DNA of 14,341 bases from CAYMTN01 sp964393335 (GCA_964393335.1 CAYMTN010000142.1:1-14341), one strand, 5' to 3'; shown: positions 6,962-14,119, counted from the first letter of the stretch. Notes: a model not told the origin generated them from the sequence alone. Numbers and translations are program-made.

Positions 6962-7290
6962 TGTTACCTCCGCTAAAAAATGATTTTACAGGGGTGGAAA
7001 ACTAACTTGTCGAAAGAGTAAGGGCCAAGTGGAGCGGCTTTCTCCGATAGGTGCCTCCTTCCGGTTCCCAGACGCCTCAACGCCAAAATTATTTAACAGC
7101 ATTGTAGTGATTATTCCCGTTTGACACAACTCATCGTATCATTCAGACAAGACGCACAAATCAACCGCGAAGCTGTGCGCTGCCGGCCTCCGGTGCGGCA
7201 CTCCATATAAATATAGCGGTATAAAAATCCCAGCAGGCAGGACAAAACCCAGACGCGAAAACGGCTTTTTCTGATCGTTGAAAGCTGGTT
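6962..7290 (-). other. 329-base gap upstream of ugpB: promoter region, no gene
   Basis: No open frame here has coding character. The gap contains a possible promoter (7101-7129), the strong ribosome binding site at its left end, and an AACCGG core (minus strand, 7071-7076) that matches half of the LacI-gene operator. A GC-rich imperfect stem at 7175-7201 (GTGC and CCGG arms, 4x4 internal loop) could be a weak terminator of the repressor transcript but lacks a good U-tract. An AT-rich stretch (CCATATAAATATAGCGG) lies at 7203-7219. The predicted mRNA leader before ugpB is about 130 bases. Confidence 0.5.
7101..7129 (-). promoter_or_regulatory. Candidate promoter of the ugp-like operon
   Basis: On the minus strand TTGTGT (7124-7129), a 17-base spacer, then TACAAT (7101-7106). 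The -10 box matches consensus in five of six bases; the -35 box matches only TTG. The predicted transcription start is near 7094. It is the best candidate I see in the gap, but moderate. Confidence 0.4.
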
Positions 7291-8331
7291 TCACGGCGGC
7301 GAAATACGCTGCACCGATCCACGCTCGACCAGTTCCACAGGCAAGACGATCTGCTCGGACTCGAGTTCGCGGCCTTCGATCAGGTCGATCAACAAGTGCG
7401 CGGCGATGCGGCCCTTCTGAGTGGTCGGCTGGTGGATCGTGGTTAGCGGCGGATCGGCCAGTGGGCTGGGCGCGATGTCATCATAACCGATCACGGACAG
7501 GTCCTCAGGGATGCGAATGTTCAATTCGCGGGCGGCACGCAGCGTGCCCAAAGCCAGCACGTCGGCCATAGCGACGACGGCGGTGGGGTGCCAGTCCGAG
7601 TGCCATAGACTGCGAAAGGCATGGTAACCGGCGTCTGGCTCGACCTTACACTCGATCAGCCGCACGTGCGTGTGGTCGATGGTCAGCCCGACTTCGTTGA
7701 GCGCCCGCACGTAGCCGGTTGCCCGCCGTTTCAGCGTCCCGATGTACTGTTCGTAGTGCCCTCCTTGATCAGACAAAATGCCCAGGATGGCGATCTCGCG
7801 GTGCCCGTGCCGCAGAATATACGACATGGCCGCATACGAACCTGCCTCGTCATCGACGTTGACACATGGGATGCCGGGCGTCATTTCGCTGTCGACCATC
7901 ACAAAAGGCACGCCGCGCTGGTGTAAGATCGCCATCGTCTTGCGGAACGGTTCCAGGCCCATCGTCACGAATCCATCGACGGCGGCCCGCACGATGGCGC
8001 GGCGTAGATTTCCTTTTAGCGGTGGGACCAACATCATCGACAGCCCGGCTTCCTGGCACGTCTGGCCGATCCCTTCTAGCAGCTCGAAGGTGTGCGGGTT
8101 GCGCGCCACGACCGGGATCGGCTGCGGCACCAGCAGCCCGATGCACCCGGTTCGCCGCGTTTTCAGGTTGCTGGCAACCGGATCGGGGCTGTACCCCAGT
8201 TCCTCGGCTACTTTGAGGATGCGATCGAGCGTGGCTTCAGATAGGCGATCTGGATTGTTGAACGCAAATGACACCGAGGTTTTGGAGACGCCTGCTTTTT
8301 TGGCGATATCTTGAATGGTGACTTTACCCAT
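7291..8331 (-). CDS. LacI-family transcriptional repressor
   Basis: A 346-residue DNA-binding regulator with the full LacI layout. The N-terminal helix-turn-helix is at about 4-24 (VTIQDIAKKAGVSKTSVSFAFN). The hinge helix is DPVASNLKTRRTG at about 51-63, in place of the more usual PxARxL. A periplasmic-binding-protein-like sensor domain runs to the end (IGLLVP, MVDSE, VNVDDEAG, VIGYDDI, LTTIHQP). I chose ATG 8331 because it places the helix-turn-helix at the family's usual distance from the N-terminus; the ATG at 8385 would add 18 atypical residues. Its position directly upstream of the ugp-like operon on the same strand suggests it controls that operon in response to the imported compound or a metabolite of it. 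A palindromic operator-like site overlaps its own predicted start of transcription, suggesting autorepression. The effector is unknown. Confidence 0.9.
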   Translation of the reverse strand: MGKVTIQDIAKKAGVSKTSVSFAFNNPDRLSEATLDRILKVAEELGYSPDPVASNLKTRRTGCIGLLVPQPIPVVARNPHTFELLEGIGQTCQEAGLSMMLVPPLKGNLRRAIVRAAVDGFVTMGLEPFRKTMAILHQRGVPFVMVDSEMTPGIPCVNVDDEAGSYAAMSYILRHGHREIAILGILSDQGGHYEQYIGTLKRRATGYVRALNEVGLTIDHTHVRLIECKVEPDAGYHAFRSLWHSDWHPTAVVAMADVLALGTLRAARELNIRIPEDLSVIGYDDIAPSPLADPPLTTIHQPTTQKGRIAAHLLIDLIEGRELESEQIVLPVELVERGSVQRISPP

Positions 8332-8390
8332 AATGCGCTTCAAATGTGAAAGATATTTATTCAGGATGAAGTGTCTAGTTGGCACCGGCG

Positions 8391-8402
8391 TAAACCGGTT
8401 TA
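8391..8402. promoter_or_regulatory. LacI-type palindromic operator at the repressor gene's own promoter
   Basis: TAAACCGGTTTA is a perfect 12-bp palindrome with a central CG, the form typical of LacI-family operators. On the minus strand it begins 4 bases downstream of a TACAAT -10 box (8407-8412), so it would cover the transcription start; no good -35 box is visible at the expected distance. A further half-site (GTAAACGG) lies at 8410-8417. Binding by the adjacent repressor is inferred. Confidence 0.6.
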
Positions 8403-8453
8403 GCTTATTGTAAACGGAATTGGAGAATTCTGCATCCCGCTCGTTGCCCGTTG

Positions 8454-10709
8454 TCAGTCCACCGCGACGATCAGCAGCGTCATGTCATCGAATTGATCGG
8501 CGGATCCGCGATACGCGCCCAGGTCATGCACGATAGAGGTGCACAGCTCCGGCGCAGACAACCCGGCGTGCGCCTGGACCAGCGCCATCAACCGTTCGTG
8601 ATCGAACAGCCTGCCTTCTGGGTCCATGACGTCGGTCAGCCCGTCGGTGTAGAGCACCAGCCGGTCCCCTGATTCGAGCGCAAGGTCTTCTTCTGACAGG
8701 TTCAGATCATCGCTGGTGAACAGGCCGAGCGCGATGCCTGTGCCGTGCAGTTCGTGCAGCGACTCCCCGCGCACCAGCAGCGGCAGGTCGTGTCCGGCGC
8801 GGGTATACGCCAGGCGGCGCGTGCTACGCTCGATGATGCCGTAAAACACGGTGACGAACATATTCGGCTGGCCCAATTCCAGCAGCAGATCGTTGACGTT
8901 CGCCAGCACGTCGCACGGTGAGGACTCGCGGCGAGCCTCGGCCAGCAGCAAACTGCGGGCCAGCGCCATGTACAGCGCGGCGGGCATGCCTTTGTCCGAT
9001 ACGTCGGCGATTGCCACGCCAAAATGATCCGCATCGAGTTTGATCACATCGTAAAAATCACCGCCGACCTGCCGGGCCGGTTCGTTGTGCGCCGCGAACG
9101 TGTAACCCGGCACGCGGGGGAAGACGCGCGGCAGCACGCTCTGCTGCACCTGTCGCGCCAGTTCCAGCTCGCGCTCCAGCCGTTCCTTCTGGACGAGTTC
9201 CGCCTGCGCCGCTTCAAGCTGCACGATTTTCGCGCGAAGCTGCCAGATCAGCCCGGCGCGCTGGATCGCCAGAGCCGCCTGGTTGGCGAACGTTTGCAGC
9301 AGCGAGGTTTCGCCCGGCTGAAAACGCGATTTGCGCGTGGTGTGTACGATCATCACCCCGACCGGCTGATCCTGGGCGATGAGCGGCACGTACAGCCCGG
9401 CGCGCAGAACCGCCCCTTCGACGTCCGGCGGGCGGACCGGCACGCCGGGCGGCCACTGGTTGAACCGGGCCGGTTCCGGGCTGGTCCCGGCGGTGAAAAC
9501 GTCACCCGCCGCCAACTGTTGGTGAATCAGCGCGCTTTCCCAGCCGCCTACCGCCAGCACTTCCGCGCGGTCCTCCGACTGCAAAAAGTAGAGGATCGCG
9601 CGGTCCGCACCGCACAACTCGCAGGCTTGACGGCACACCCGCCCCGCGAGGTCCTCCAGGTCGGTCGAGCTGAGCAGCGCCTGGCCGATCTCTTGCAGCG
9701 AGATCAGCGCTTTGGTACGCTGTTCCAGCACGCGATGCGCGGCTTCCAGTTCGACCAACTTGCGCTCCAACACGGCGTTGGAGTCGACAAGGGCCTGTTC
9801 GCTGGCACGCAGCAGGTCATACGTGCGGTGGAACTGTTCGGCCTCGAACGTCAACACGTCGTCCAACGCGGCGTAACCCAGCAGCCCCAGTTGCAGCACG
9901 TAATCTTCCATCGAGAGCAGGCTGGCTTGTTCGACCAGGGCCGGCGTGTTGGCGTCGGCGCGGAATACGTCGAAGACAACGACGTCGCCAAAATGCCCGC
10001 TGTAATCGCAGTGATGGCAGCCGCTCGCCTGGTAGTACGGCCCGCTCACCGGCGAGATGCCGTCCAGTTCGGGCCGGATGTCGTCCAGGTGAGGGTAGCG
10101 CTGGCGCAGCCATGCGACCTGCGTATCGTCCGGCTGTACGGCCTGTTTGCAGTGCGGGCAGAGCGCTGGCAGCCGCTGCACGGCGATCACCCAGGCCAGC
10201 CCGGCGAGTTGGTGTTGGGCTGCGCCGAGATCGAGCAGGTGGCGCGCGGCCCCCGTCCCGCGAAAAACGGTATCGATCTGTGAGAGCACGCGCAGCCCGT
10301 GTTGGGCGGCTTCGAGCGCGGCGGGCGTATTGTCGATGGTGAGGTGATCGATCACCAGCAGGTCCGGGCGGCGCGGGATCGCTGACCTTATATGATCGAC
10401 GTACGAGCGCGACGGCCTGACCGGCAGCATTTCAACCTGCCGCCGCAGGTGCCGGGGAATGCGCACAGTCTGCCCGTCTTCGGCCACGACCAGCACCCGC
10501 GCCGGGGAGCGCGCGGCGATCATCTCGCGCATCAGTATCCGAAAGAGGGTCGAACGCCCGCTCGCCAAAAAACCGCCAGGGACTGCCGGACCTGCCAGGG
10601 GGCGCGGGTCCAGCCCTGTGACGACGATCAGGCCCGGTTCAGGCGCGTTCAACTGGTCAAGCAGCGTCTCGACCTGCGGCAGATGGAAAAAATCGTCAAG
10701 TGTTAGCAT
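8454..10709 (-). CDS. GspE/PilB-like module - GAF - SpoIIE (PP2C) phosphatase fusion
   Basis: A 751-residue cytoplasmic signalling protein. Residues 1-255 resemble the C-terminal half of type II secretion/type IV pilus ATPases. They include GLIVVTG at 26-32, a Walker A-like GFLASGRST (46-54, Arg52 replacing Lys, after an apparent insert of about a dozen residues), a Walker B-like DLLVIDHL (116-123), VIAVQRLPALCPHC and two Cys pairs, C184/C187 and C231/C234, like the zinc-binding tetracysteine of GspE. The substitutions suggest weak or absent ATP hydrolysis. A coiled coil follows (about 295-340), then a GAF domain (about 340-485), a helical linker (488-525) and a SpoIIE-type serine/threonine phosphatase (about 530-751). 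The phosphatase metal-ligand motifs are intact: GGDFYD (Asp551), ADVSDKG (Asp569), YTDGLTD (Asp689) and DDMT (741-744). Such phosphatases usually act on anti-sigma-factor antagonists; none is encoded nearby. The start at 10709 has AGGA seven to eight bases upstream. Phosphatase and GAF calls are firm; the N-terminal call is moderate. Confidence 0.87.
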   Translation of the reverse strand: MLTLDDFFHLPQVETLLDQLNAPEPGLIVVTGLDPRPLAGPAVPGGFLASGRSTLFRILMREMIAARSPARVLVVAEDGQTVRIPRHLRRQVEMLPVRPSRSYVDHIRSAIPRRPDLLVIDHLTIDNTPAALEAAQHGLRVLSQIDTVFRGTGAARHLLDLGAAQHQLAGLAWVIAVQRLPALCPHCKQAVQPDDTQVAWLRQRYPHLDDIRPELDGISPVSGPYYQASGCHHCDYSGHFGDVVVFDVFRADANTPALVEQASLLSMEDYVLQLGLLGYAALDDVLTFEAEQFHRTYDLLRASEQALVDSNAVLERKLVELEAAHRVLEQRTKALISLQEIGQALLSSTDLEDLAGRVCRQACELCGADRAILYFLQSEDRAEVLAVGGWESALIHQQLAAGDVFTAGTSPEPARFNQWPPGVPVRPPDVEGAVLRAGLYVPLIAQDQPVGVMIVHTTRKSRFQPGETSLLQTFANQAALAIQRAGLIWQLRAKIVQLEAAQAELVQKERLERELELARQVQQSVLPRVFPRVPGYTFAAHNEPARQVGGDFYDVIKLDADHFGVAIADVSDKGMPAALYMALARSLLLAEARRESSPCDVLANVNDLLLELGQPNMFVTVFYGIIERSTRRLAYTRAGHDLPLLVRGESLHELHGTGIALGLFTSDDLNLSEEDLALESGDRLVLYTDGLTDVMDPEGRLFDHERLMALVQAHAGLSAPELCTSIVHDLGAYRGSADQFDDMTLLIVAVD

Positions 10710-10819
10710 GGGCCAATCCTACCCCTGTCTGCGCACATCCCCCAGGATTGTAGTCGTTTGCTGGCCAGTGCGCATGTTTTTTCCCGGACAGCCGCTCGTG
10801 TTGTGGGGCTGACCGTTTG

Positions 10820-10833
10820 GGCAGCGCGCTGCC
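10820..10833. promoter_or_regulatory. Perfect 14-bp GC palindrome between divergent genes
   Basis: GGCAGCGCGCTGCC reads the same on both strands. It ends 10 bases before the -35 box of the str-operon promoter and lies about 110 bases from the divergent phosphatase start. It could be a regulator binding site or a short hairpin; no known consensus is recognised. A possible minus-strand -10 (TACAAT, 10747-10752) for the phosphatase gene is nearby but lacks a matching -35. Confidence 0.4.
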
Positions 10834-10843
10834 GGGTTCAGCC

Positions 10844-10872
10844 TTGACAGCCCCCTGCCTAGATGCTAATAT
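10844..10872 (+). promoter_or_regulatory. Strong sigma-70-type promoter of the rpsL-rpsG-fusA-tuf operon
   Basis: TTGACA (10844-10849), an exact 17-base spacer and TAATAT (10867-10872). The -35 is perfect and the spacer optimal, as expected for a ribosomal-protein operon. Transcription should begin near 10879, giving a leader of about 195 bases before rpsL. Confidence 0.8.
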
Positions 10873-10878
10873 GAGCGG

Positions 10879-11072
10879 CACTTTCACTCACACGGCACCA
10901 ACCCTGCCTGGTTGCAGGGCGCTGGTGGCCGAATTGGATGAGGTATCGTACGTGAGGCCACCCGTGGCATAAGTTGGATGGCCTCACGTTATGCAGAAAA
11001 AAACGGGCGCAAAACGCCCGTTGTTACGCCCAATTTACCGCCAGTCGAGCTGGCCTAGGCATGGAGGCACGT
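10879..11072 (+). promoter_or_regulatory. Structured 5' leader of rpsL with three hairpins
   Basis: The predicted untranslated leader folds into three successive stem-loops. Hairpin A (10894-10930): outer GGCACCA with TGGTGGCC (one bulged C), inner CCCTGC with GCAGGG. Hairpin B (10950-10989): a perfect 11-bp stem ACGTGAGGCCA/TGGCCTCACGT with an 18-base loop. Hairpin C (11002-11022): a perfect 8-bp stem AACGGGCG/CGCCCGTT. An imperfect direct repeat (GTGGC...TTGGATG) occurs at 10925-10940 and 10964-10980. GCCTC in the right arm of B (10981-10985) is complementary to GAGGC of the rpsL ribosome binding site (11064-11068). Ribosomal-protein operons often have such autoregulatory leaders, and rpsL leader motifs are known in other lineages. 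A regulatory role here is inferred. Confidence 0.55.
10997..11022 (-). terminator. Intrinsic terminator on the minus strand (hairpin C)
   Basis: Read on the minus strand, the stem AACGGGCG/CGCCCGTT with loop TTTTG is followed by TTTTT (the stem's last two Ts make a run of seven), the classic Rho-independent form. It would stop antisense transcription coming out of the ribosomal-protein operon before it reaches the phosphatase gene. On the plus strand the stem is followed by only a weak U-tract (TTGTTA), so partial attenuation of rpsL transcription is possible but less certain. Confidence 0.6.
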
Positions 11073-11492
11073 ATGCCGACGATCAATCAGTTGGTTCGGA
11101 AAGGTCGTCAACCGAAGAAGAAAAAGAGTAAGGCACCAGCGCTGCAATATACCTTTAACTCTTATTCGCAGCGGCGGACGCGCCAGCCTAAAGGTGCGCC
11201 TCAAAAGCGTGGTGTCTGCACTCAGGTTAAGACGATGACGCCCAAGAAGCCGAACTCGGCGCTTCGTAAGGTGGCTCGTGTCCGCCTCACCAATGGGATC
11301 GAAGTGACGGCCTACATCCCCGGTGAAGGGCACGGCTTGCAGGAACACAGCGTGGTGTTGGTGCGCGGTGGTCGTGTGAAGGACCTGCCCGGCGTGCGGT
11401 ATCACATCGTGCGCGGCACGCTGGATGCCGATGGCGTGAGCAACCGTGAGCAGGCGCGTAGCAAGTACGGTGCCAAGCGACCGAAGAAGTAA
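11073..11492 (+). CDS. rpsL: 30S ribosomal protein S12
   Basis: Small-subunit protein at the decoding centre, 139 residues. Nearly every segment matches the family: MPTINQLVRKGRQ, SKAPALQ, PQKRGVCTQV, TPKKPNSALRKVARVRLTNG, the EGHGLQEHSVVLVRGGRVKDLPGVRYHIVRGTLD block and SKYGAKRPKK. The lysines of PKKPNS and RVKDLP, whose changes give streptomycin resistance elsewhere, are the unmutated form. It is about 15 residues longer than the E. coli protein because of an insert between PALQ and GAPQKRG (about 26-40, YTFNSYSQRRTRQPK). A comparable insert (GYNS...) is known in Bacillus and Lactobacillus S12, so this is a lineage variant and not damage. The start at 11073 has GGAGG five bases upstream; an upstream open frame extension to 10974 would run through hairpin C and is rejected. 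It is the first gene of the operon. Confidence 0.98.
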   Translation: MPTINQLVRKGRQPKKKKSKAPALQYTFNSYSQRRTRQPKGAPQKRGVCTQVKTMTPKKPNSALRKVARVRLTNGIEVTAYIPGEGHGLQEHSVVLVRGGRVKDLPGVRYHIVRGTLDADGVSNREQARSKYGAKRPKK

Positions 11493-11516
11493 ATTCATTT
11501 CTGGGGAGTAAAGAAT

Positions 11517-11987
11517 ATGTCGAGAAGGTATAGCCCACCCAAGCGCAAGATTGAGCCGGACGTCCGGTATAACAACGTTCGCGTCTCGATGTTCGTGAAC
11601 CGCATGATGCGCGGTGGCAAAAAGAGCACGGCGCTGCGCGTGATGTATGACGCGTTTGAGCAGGTCGAAGAACGCGCCAAGCGCGACCCGGTCGAGGTTT
11701 TTGAACAGGCCCTTCGTAACGCTACGCCGGTTCTCGAAGTGAAACCGCGCCGCGTGGGTGGCTCGACTTATCAGGTGCCCGTCGAAGTGGACCCGGCGCG
11801 CGCGCTTTCGCTGGCCATGCGCTGGCTGTTGGCGGCGGCGGCGGCACGCGGTGGTCGCAGCACGGCTGAAAAGCTCGCCGCAGAGCTGTTGGATGCGGCT
11901 AACGGCCAGGGTTCGGCCATCAAAAAGAAGGAAGACACGCACCGTATGGCGGAAGCCAACCGGGCGTTTGCTCACTACCGTTGGTAG
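11517..11987 (+). CDS. rpsG: 30S ribosomal protein S7
   Basis: Primary 16S rRNA-binding protein that nucleates assembly of the small-subunit head. It is 156 residues, the standard bacterial length. Family features include the N-terminal MSRRYSPPKRKIEPD, a 'VNRMMRGGKKSTA' helix, NATPVLEVKPRRVGGSTYQVP, the MRWLL helix, and the C-terminal KKKEDTHRMAEANRAFAHYRW block. The start ATG 11517 follows GGGGAG by about nine bases. It is 24 bases after rpsL and 26 before fusA, clearly one operon. In E. coli S7 represses its own operon by binding the rpsL-rpsG spacer; here that spacer is too short to hold an obvious such structure, so any feedback would more likely act elsewhere, for example on the leader. 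Confidence 0.98.
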   Translation: MSRRYSPPKRKIEPDVRYNNVRVSMFVNRMMRGGKKSTALRVMYDAFEQVEERAKRDPVEVFEQALRNATPVLEVKPRRVGGSTYQVPVEVDPARALSLAMRWLLAAAAARGGRSTAEKLAAELLDAANGQGSAIKKKEDTHRMAEANRAFAHYRW

Positions 11988-12013
11988 ATTAACAGGGATC
12001 ATCGCAGATTATC

Positions 12014-14119
12014 ATGGCCAAAAAAGCCACGACCGATACCGCTCTGGACCTTGCTTCGGTCCGCAACATTGGCATCATTGCCCATATTGACGCCGGTAAG
12101 ACAACCACCACCGAGCGTGTGTTGTACTATGCCGGTAAGATTCACCGCATGGGCGAAGTGCACGATGGCGCGGCCACGACCGATTACATGGAGCAGGAAA
12201 AAGAACGCGGGATCACCATCACGGCAGCCGCGGTTACCGCGTTCTGGCGTGGTCACCAGATTAACCTGATCGACACGCCCGGCCATGTGGATTTCACCGC
12301 CGAAGTGCAGCGGAGTCTGCGTGTGCTGGATGGTGGTGTGGTGGTCTTTGATGGCGTCGCCGGTGTGGAACCCCAGTCGGAAACGGTGTGGCGTCAGGCG
12401 AACGATTATCACGTTCCGCGCATTTGTTTTGTCAACAAAATGGACCGCGTCGGCGCTGATTTTGACCGGTGCGTGAGTATGATCGTAGACCGCCTGAATG
12501 GCAAGCCGGTTGTGATTCAGCTTCCGTACGGTGAAGGGGTCGATTTCGCTGGCATCATCGACTTGCTGAACATGGAGTTGGTGACTTACGGCGACGATCT
12601 GGGAACCGCTATCGAACACCGGCCCCTGCCCGCCGATGTGCTGGCGAAGGCGCGGGCGGCGCGCGCCCGGATGATCGAGAAGATCGTCGAAACGGACGAG
12701 GCGCTCACCGAAAAGTACCTGAGGGAAGAAACAATCGGTGATGATGAGCTGCTGGTGGCGCTGCGTAAGGCCACGATTCACAACCTTCTTCAACCGGTCC
12801 TGTGTGGATCGGCCCTGAAGAATAAGGGCGTTCAGCTTCTGCTGGATGCCGTCGTGGACTTCCTCCCCTCTCCGCTGGATGTGCCCCCCATGTATGGGAT
12901 CAATCCGAAAAATGATGAAACCGTCGAGCGTCACGCGTCTGACAACGAGCCGCTGTCGGCGCTGGTCTTTAAGATCGTGACCGATCCTTTTGTCGGGCGG
13001 CTGGCATTCTTCCGCGTGTATTCTGGTGTAATCGAGGCCGGTTCGACGGTTATGAATACGTCGAAAGACCGCCGCGAGCGCATCGGGCGCGTGGTGCGCA
13101 TGTTTGCTGACCGGCGCGAGGACGTAACCGAAGTGCACGCCGGTGATATTGCCGCTACGCTCGGCCTGAAGGACACCTTCACGGGTGAGACGCTGGCCGC
13201 GCAGAATCACCCCGTGATACTGGAAAACATCAAGTTCCCTGAGCCGGTGATCTCGGTGGCTATCGAGCCGAAGACCAAAGCCGATCAGGATAAAATGGGC
13301 ACGGCGCTGGCGAAGCTGGCCGAGGAAGACCCGACCTTTGTCGTGCGCGTAGACGATCAAACCGGGCAGACGTTGATCTCCGGCATGGGCGAGCTGCACC
13401 TGGAGGTGCTGGTCGACCGCATGTTCCGCGAATTCAAGGTCGATGCGCGGGTCGGCAAGCCGCGTGTCTCGTACCGCGAAACGGTGACCCGTCCCTCGCG
13501 CGGCGAAGGGCGCTTTATCCGCCAAACGGGCGGCAGTGGCCAGTATGGTCACGCGATCATCCGGGTCGAGCCGCTGCGCGATGGCGGCGGTGTCGCCGAG
13601 GATGTAGTCGTCGAGAACAACGTCATCGGCGGATCGATCCCCAAGGAATATATCCGTTCGGTGGAACAGGGCATCCGCGAAGCGGCGCAAAGCGGCGTGC
13701 TGGCCGGGTATCCGGTCGTGCGCGTCAAGGCATCGATTGAAGACGGGTCGTATCACGAAGTGGACTCGTCGGAAATGGCCTTTAAGATCGCCGGGTCGAT
13801 GGCACTCAAAGACGCCGTACAACACGGCAAGCCGGTGCTGCTCGAACCGTACATGCGCGTGGAAGTCGTCGTGCCCGAAGAATATGCGGGTGACGTCTTG
13901 GGCGACCTGGCGGCGCGGCGCGGCAACATCAGTGGGATCGACACGCGCGGTGATGGCGTATCATCAATCCATGCCGAAGCCCCGCTGGGTGAGATGTTTG
14001 GATACGCAACCAACTTGCGGAACCTGTCGCAAGGACGCGGCAGTTTCACGATGGAATTCGAAAAATACGAGCCGGTTCCCGAATCGATCATGGAAACGAT
14101 CATCCGGGGCGGCAAATAA
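12014..14119 (+). CDS. fusA: Translation elongation factor G
   Basis: The GTPase that drives ribosomal translocation and, with RRF, ribosome recycling. It is 701 residues, normal for EF-G. The GTP-binding motifs are complete: AHIDAGKT (23-30), the RGITI switch I motif (65-69), DTPGH (87-91) and NKMD (141-144). Domains II to V follow, with GSALKNKGVQLLLDAVVDFLPSP, LISGMGELHLEVLVDR and the domain IV segment 'EDGSYHEVDSSEMAF', typical of canonical translocating EF-G rather than the EF-G2 paralogue. The C-terminus has the usual SQGRGSFTMEFEKYEPVP ending. No good ribosome binding site precedes ATG 12014 (nearest purines AGGGA about 18 bases upstream), so translation may depend on coupling to rpsG. 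Confidence 0.98.
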   Translation: MAKKATTDTALDLASVRNIGIIAHIDAGKTTTTERVLYYAGKIHRMGEVHDGAATTDYMEQEKERGITITAAAVTAFWRGHQINLIDTPGHVDFTAEVQRSLRVLDGGVVVFDGVAGVEPQSETVWRQANDYHVPRICFVNKMDRVGADFDRCVSMIVDRLNGKPVVIQLPYGEGVDFAGIIDLLNMELVTYGDDLGTAIEHRPLPADVLAKARAARARMIEKIVETDEALTEKYLREETIGDDELLVALRKATIHNLLQPVLCGSALKNKGVQLLLDAVVDFLPSPLDVPPMYGINPKNDETVERHASDNEPLSALVFKIVTDPFVGRLAFFRVYSGVIEAGSTVMNTSKDRRERIGRVVRMFADRREDVTEVHAGDIAATLGLKDTFTGETLAAQNHPVILENIKFPEPVISVAIEPKTKADQDKMGTALAKLAEEDPTFVVRVDDQTGQTLISGMGELHLEVLVDRMFREFKVDARVGKPRVSYRETVTRPSRGEGRFIRQTGGSGQYGHAIIRVEPLRDGGGVAEDVVVENNVIGGSIPKEYIRSVEQGIREAAQSGVLAGYPVVRVKASIEDGSYHEVDSSEMAFKIAGSMALKDAVQHGKPVLLEPYMRVEVVVPEEYAGDVLGDLAARRGNISGIDTRGDGVSSIHAEAPLGEMFGYATNLRNLSQGRGSFTMEFEKYEPVPESIMETIIRGGK

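Noticed and set aside
7175..7201. GC-rich stem downstream of the LacI-family gene as terminator
   Set aside because: Only eight pairs with a 4x4 internal loop and no following U-run on the minus strand; too weak to call.
9024..10283. Open frame of 419 codons antisense to the phosphatase fusion gene
   Set aside because: Composition is dominated by Arg, Gln, Val and His with no recognisable motif; the opposite strand encodes clear GAF and SpoIIE domains.
10696..10887. Small minus-strand open frame of 63 codons upstream of the phosphatase gene
   Set aside because: It crosses the str-operon promoter and the phosphatase start in another frame, lacks a ribosome binding site and shows no motif.
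10894..10989. Possible tRNA or small RNA gene in the rpsL leader
   Set aside because: The stems do not form a cloverleaf, no T-loop GTTCRA sequence or CCA end is present, and the segment lies within the leader of a strong promoter.
10974..11072. N-terminal extension of S12 in the same frame
   Set aside because: It would run through hairpins B and C and ignore the strong GGAGG before ATG 11073; MPTINQLVRKG is the conserved S12 start.
11055..12002. Open frame of 315 codons antisense to rpsL and rpsG
   Set aside because: It spans two certain ribosomal-protein genes and their spacer; a chance frame.
11999..13825. Long open frame (608 codons) antisense to fusA
   Set aside because: It is a mirror of the EF-G gene in GC-rich DNA. 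Its product is rich in His, Arg and Asp without any domain, and EF-G on the other strand is beyond doubt.
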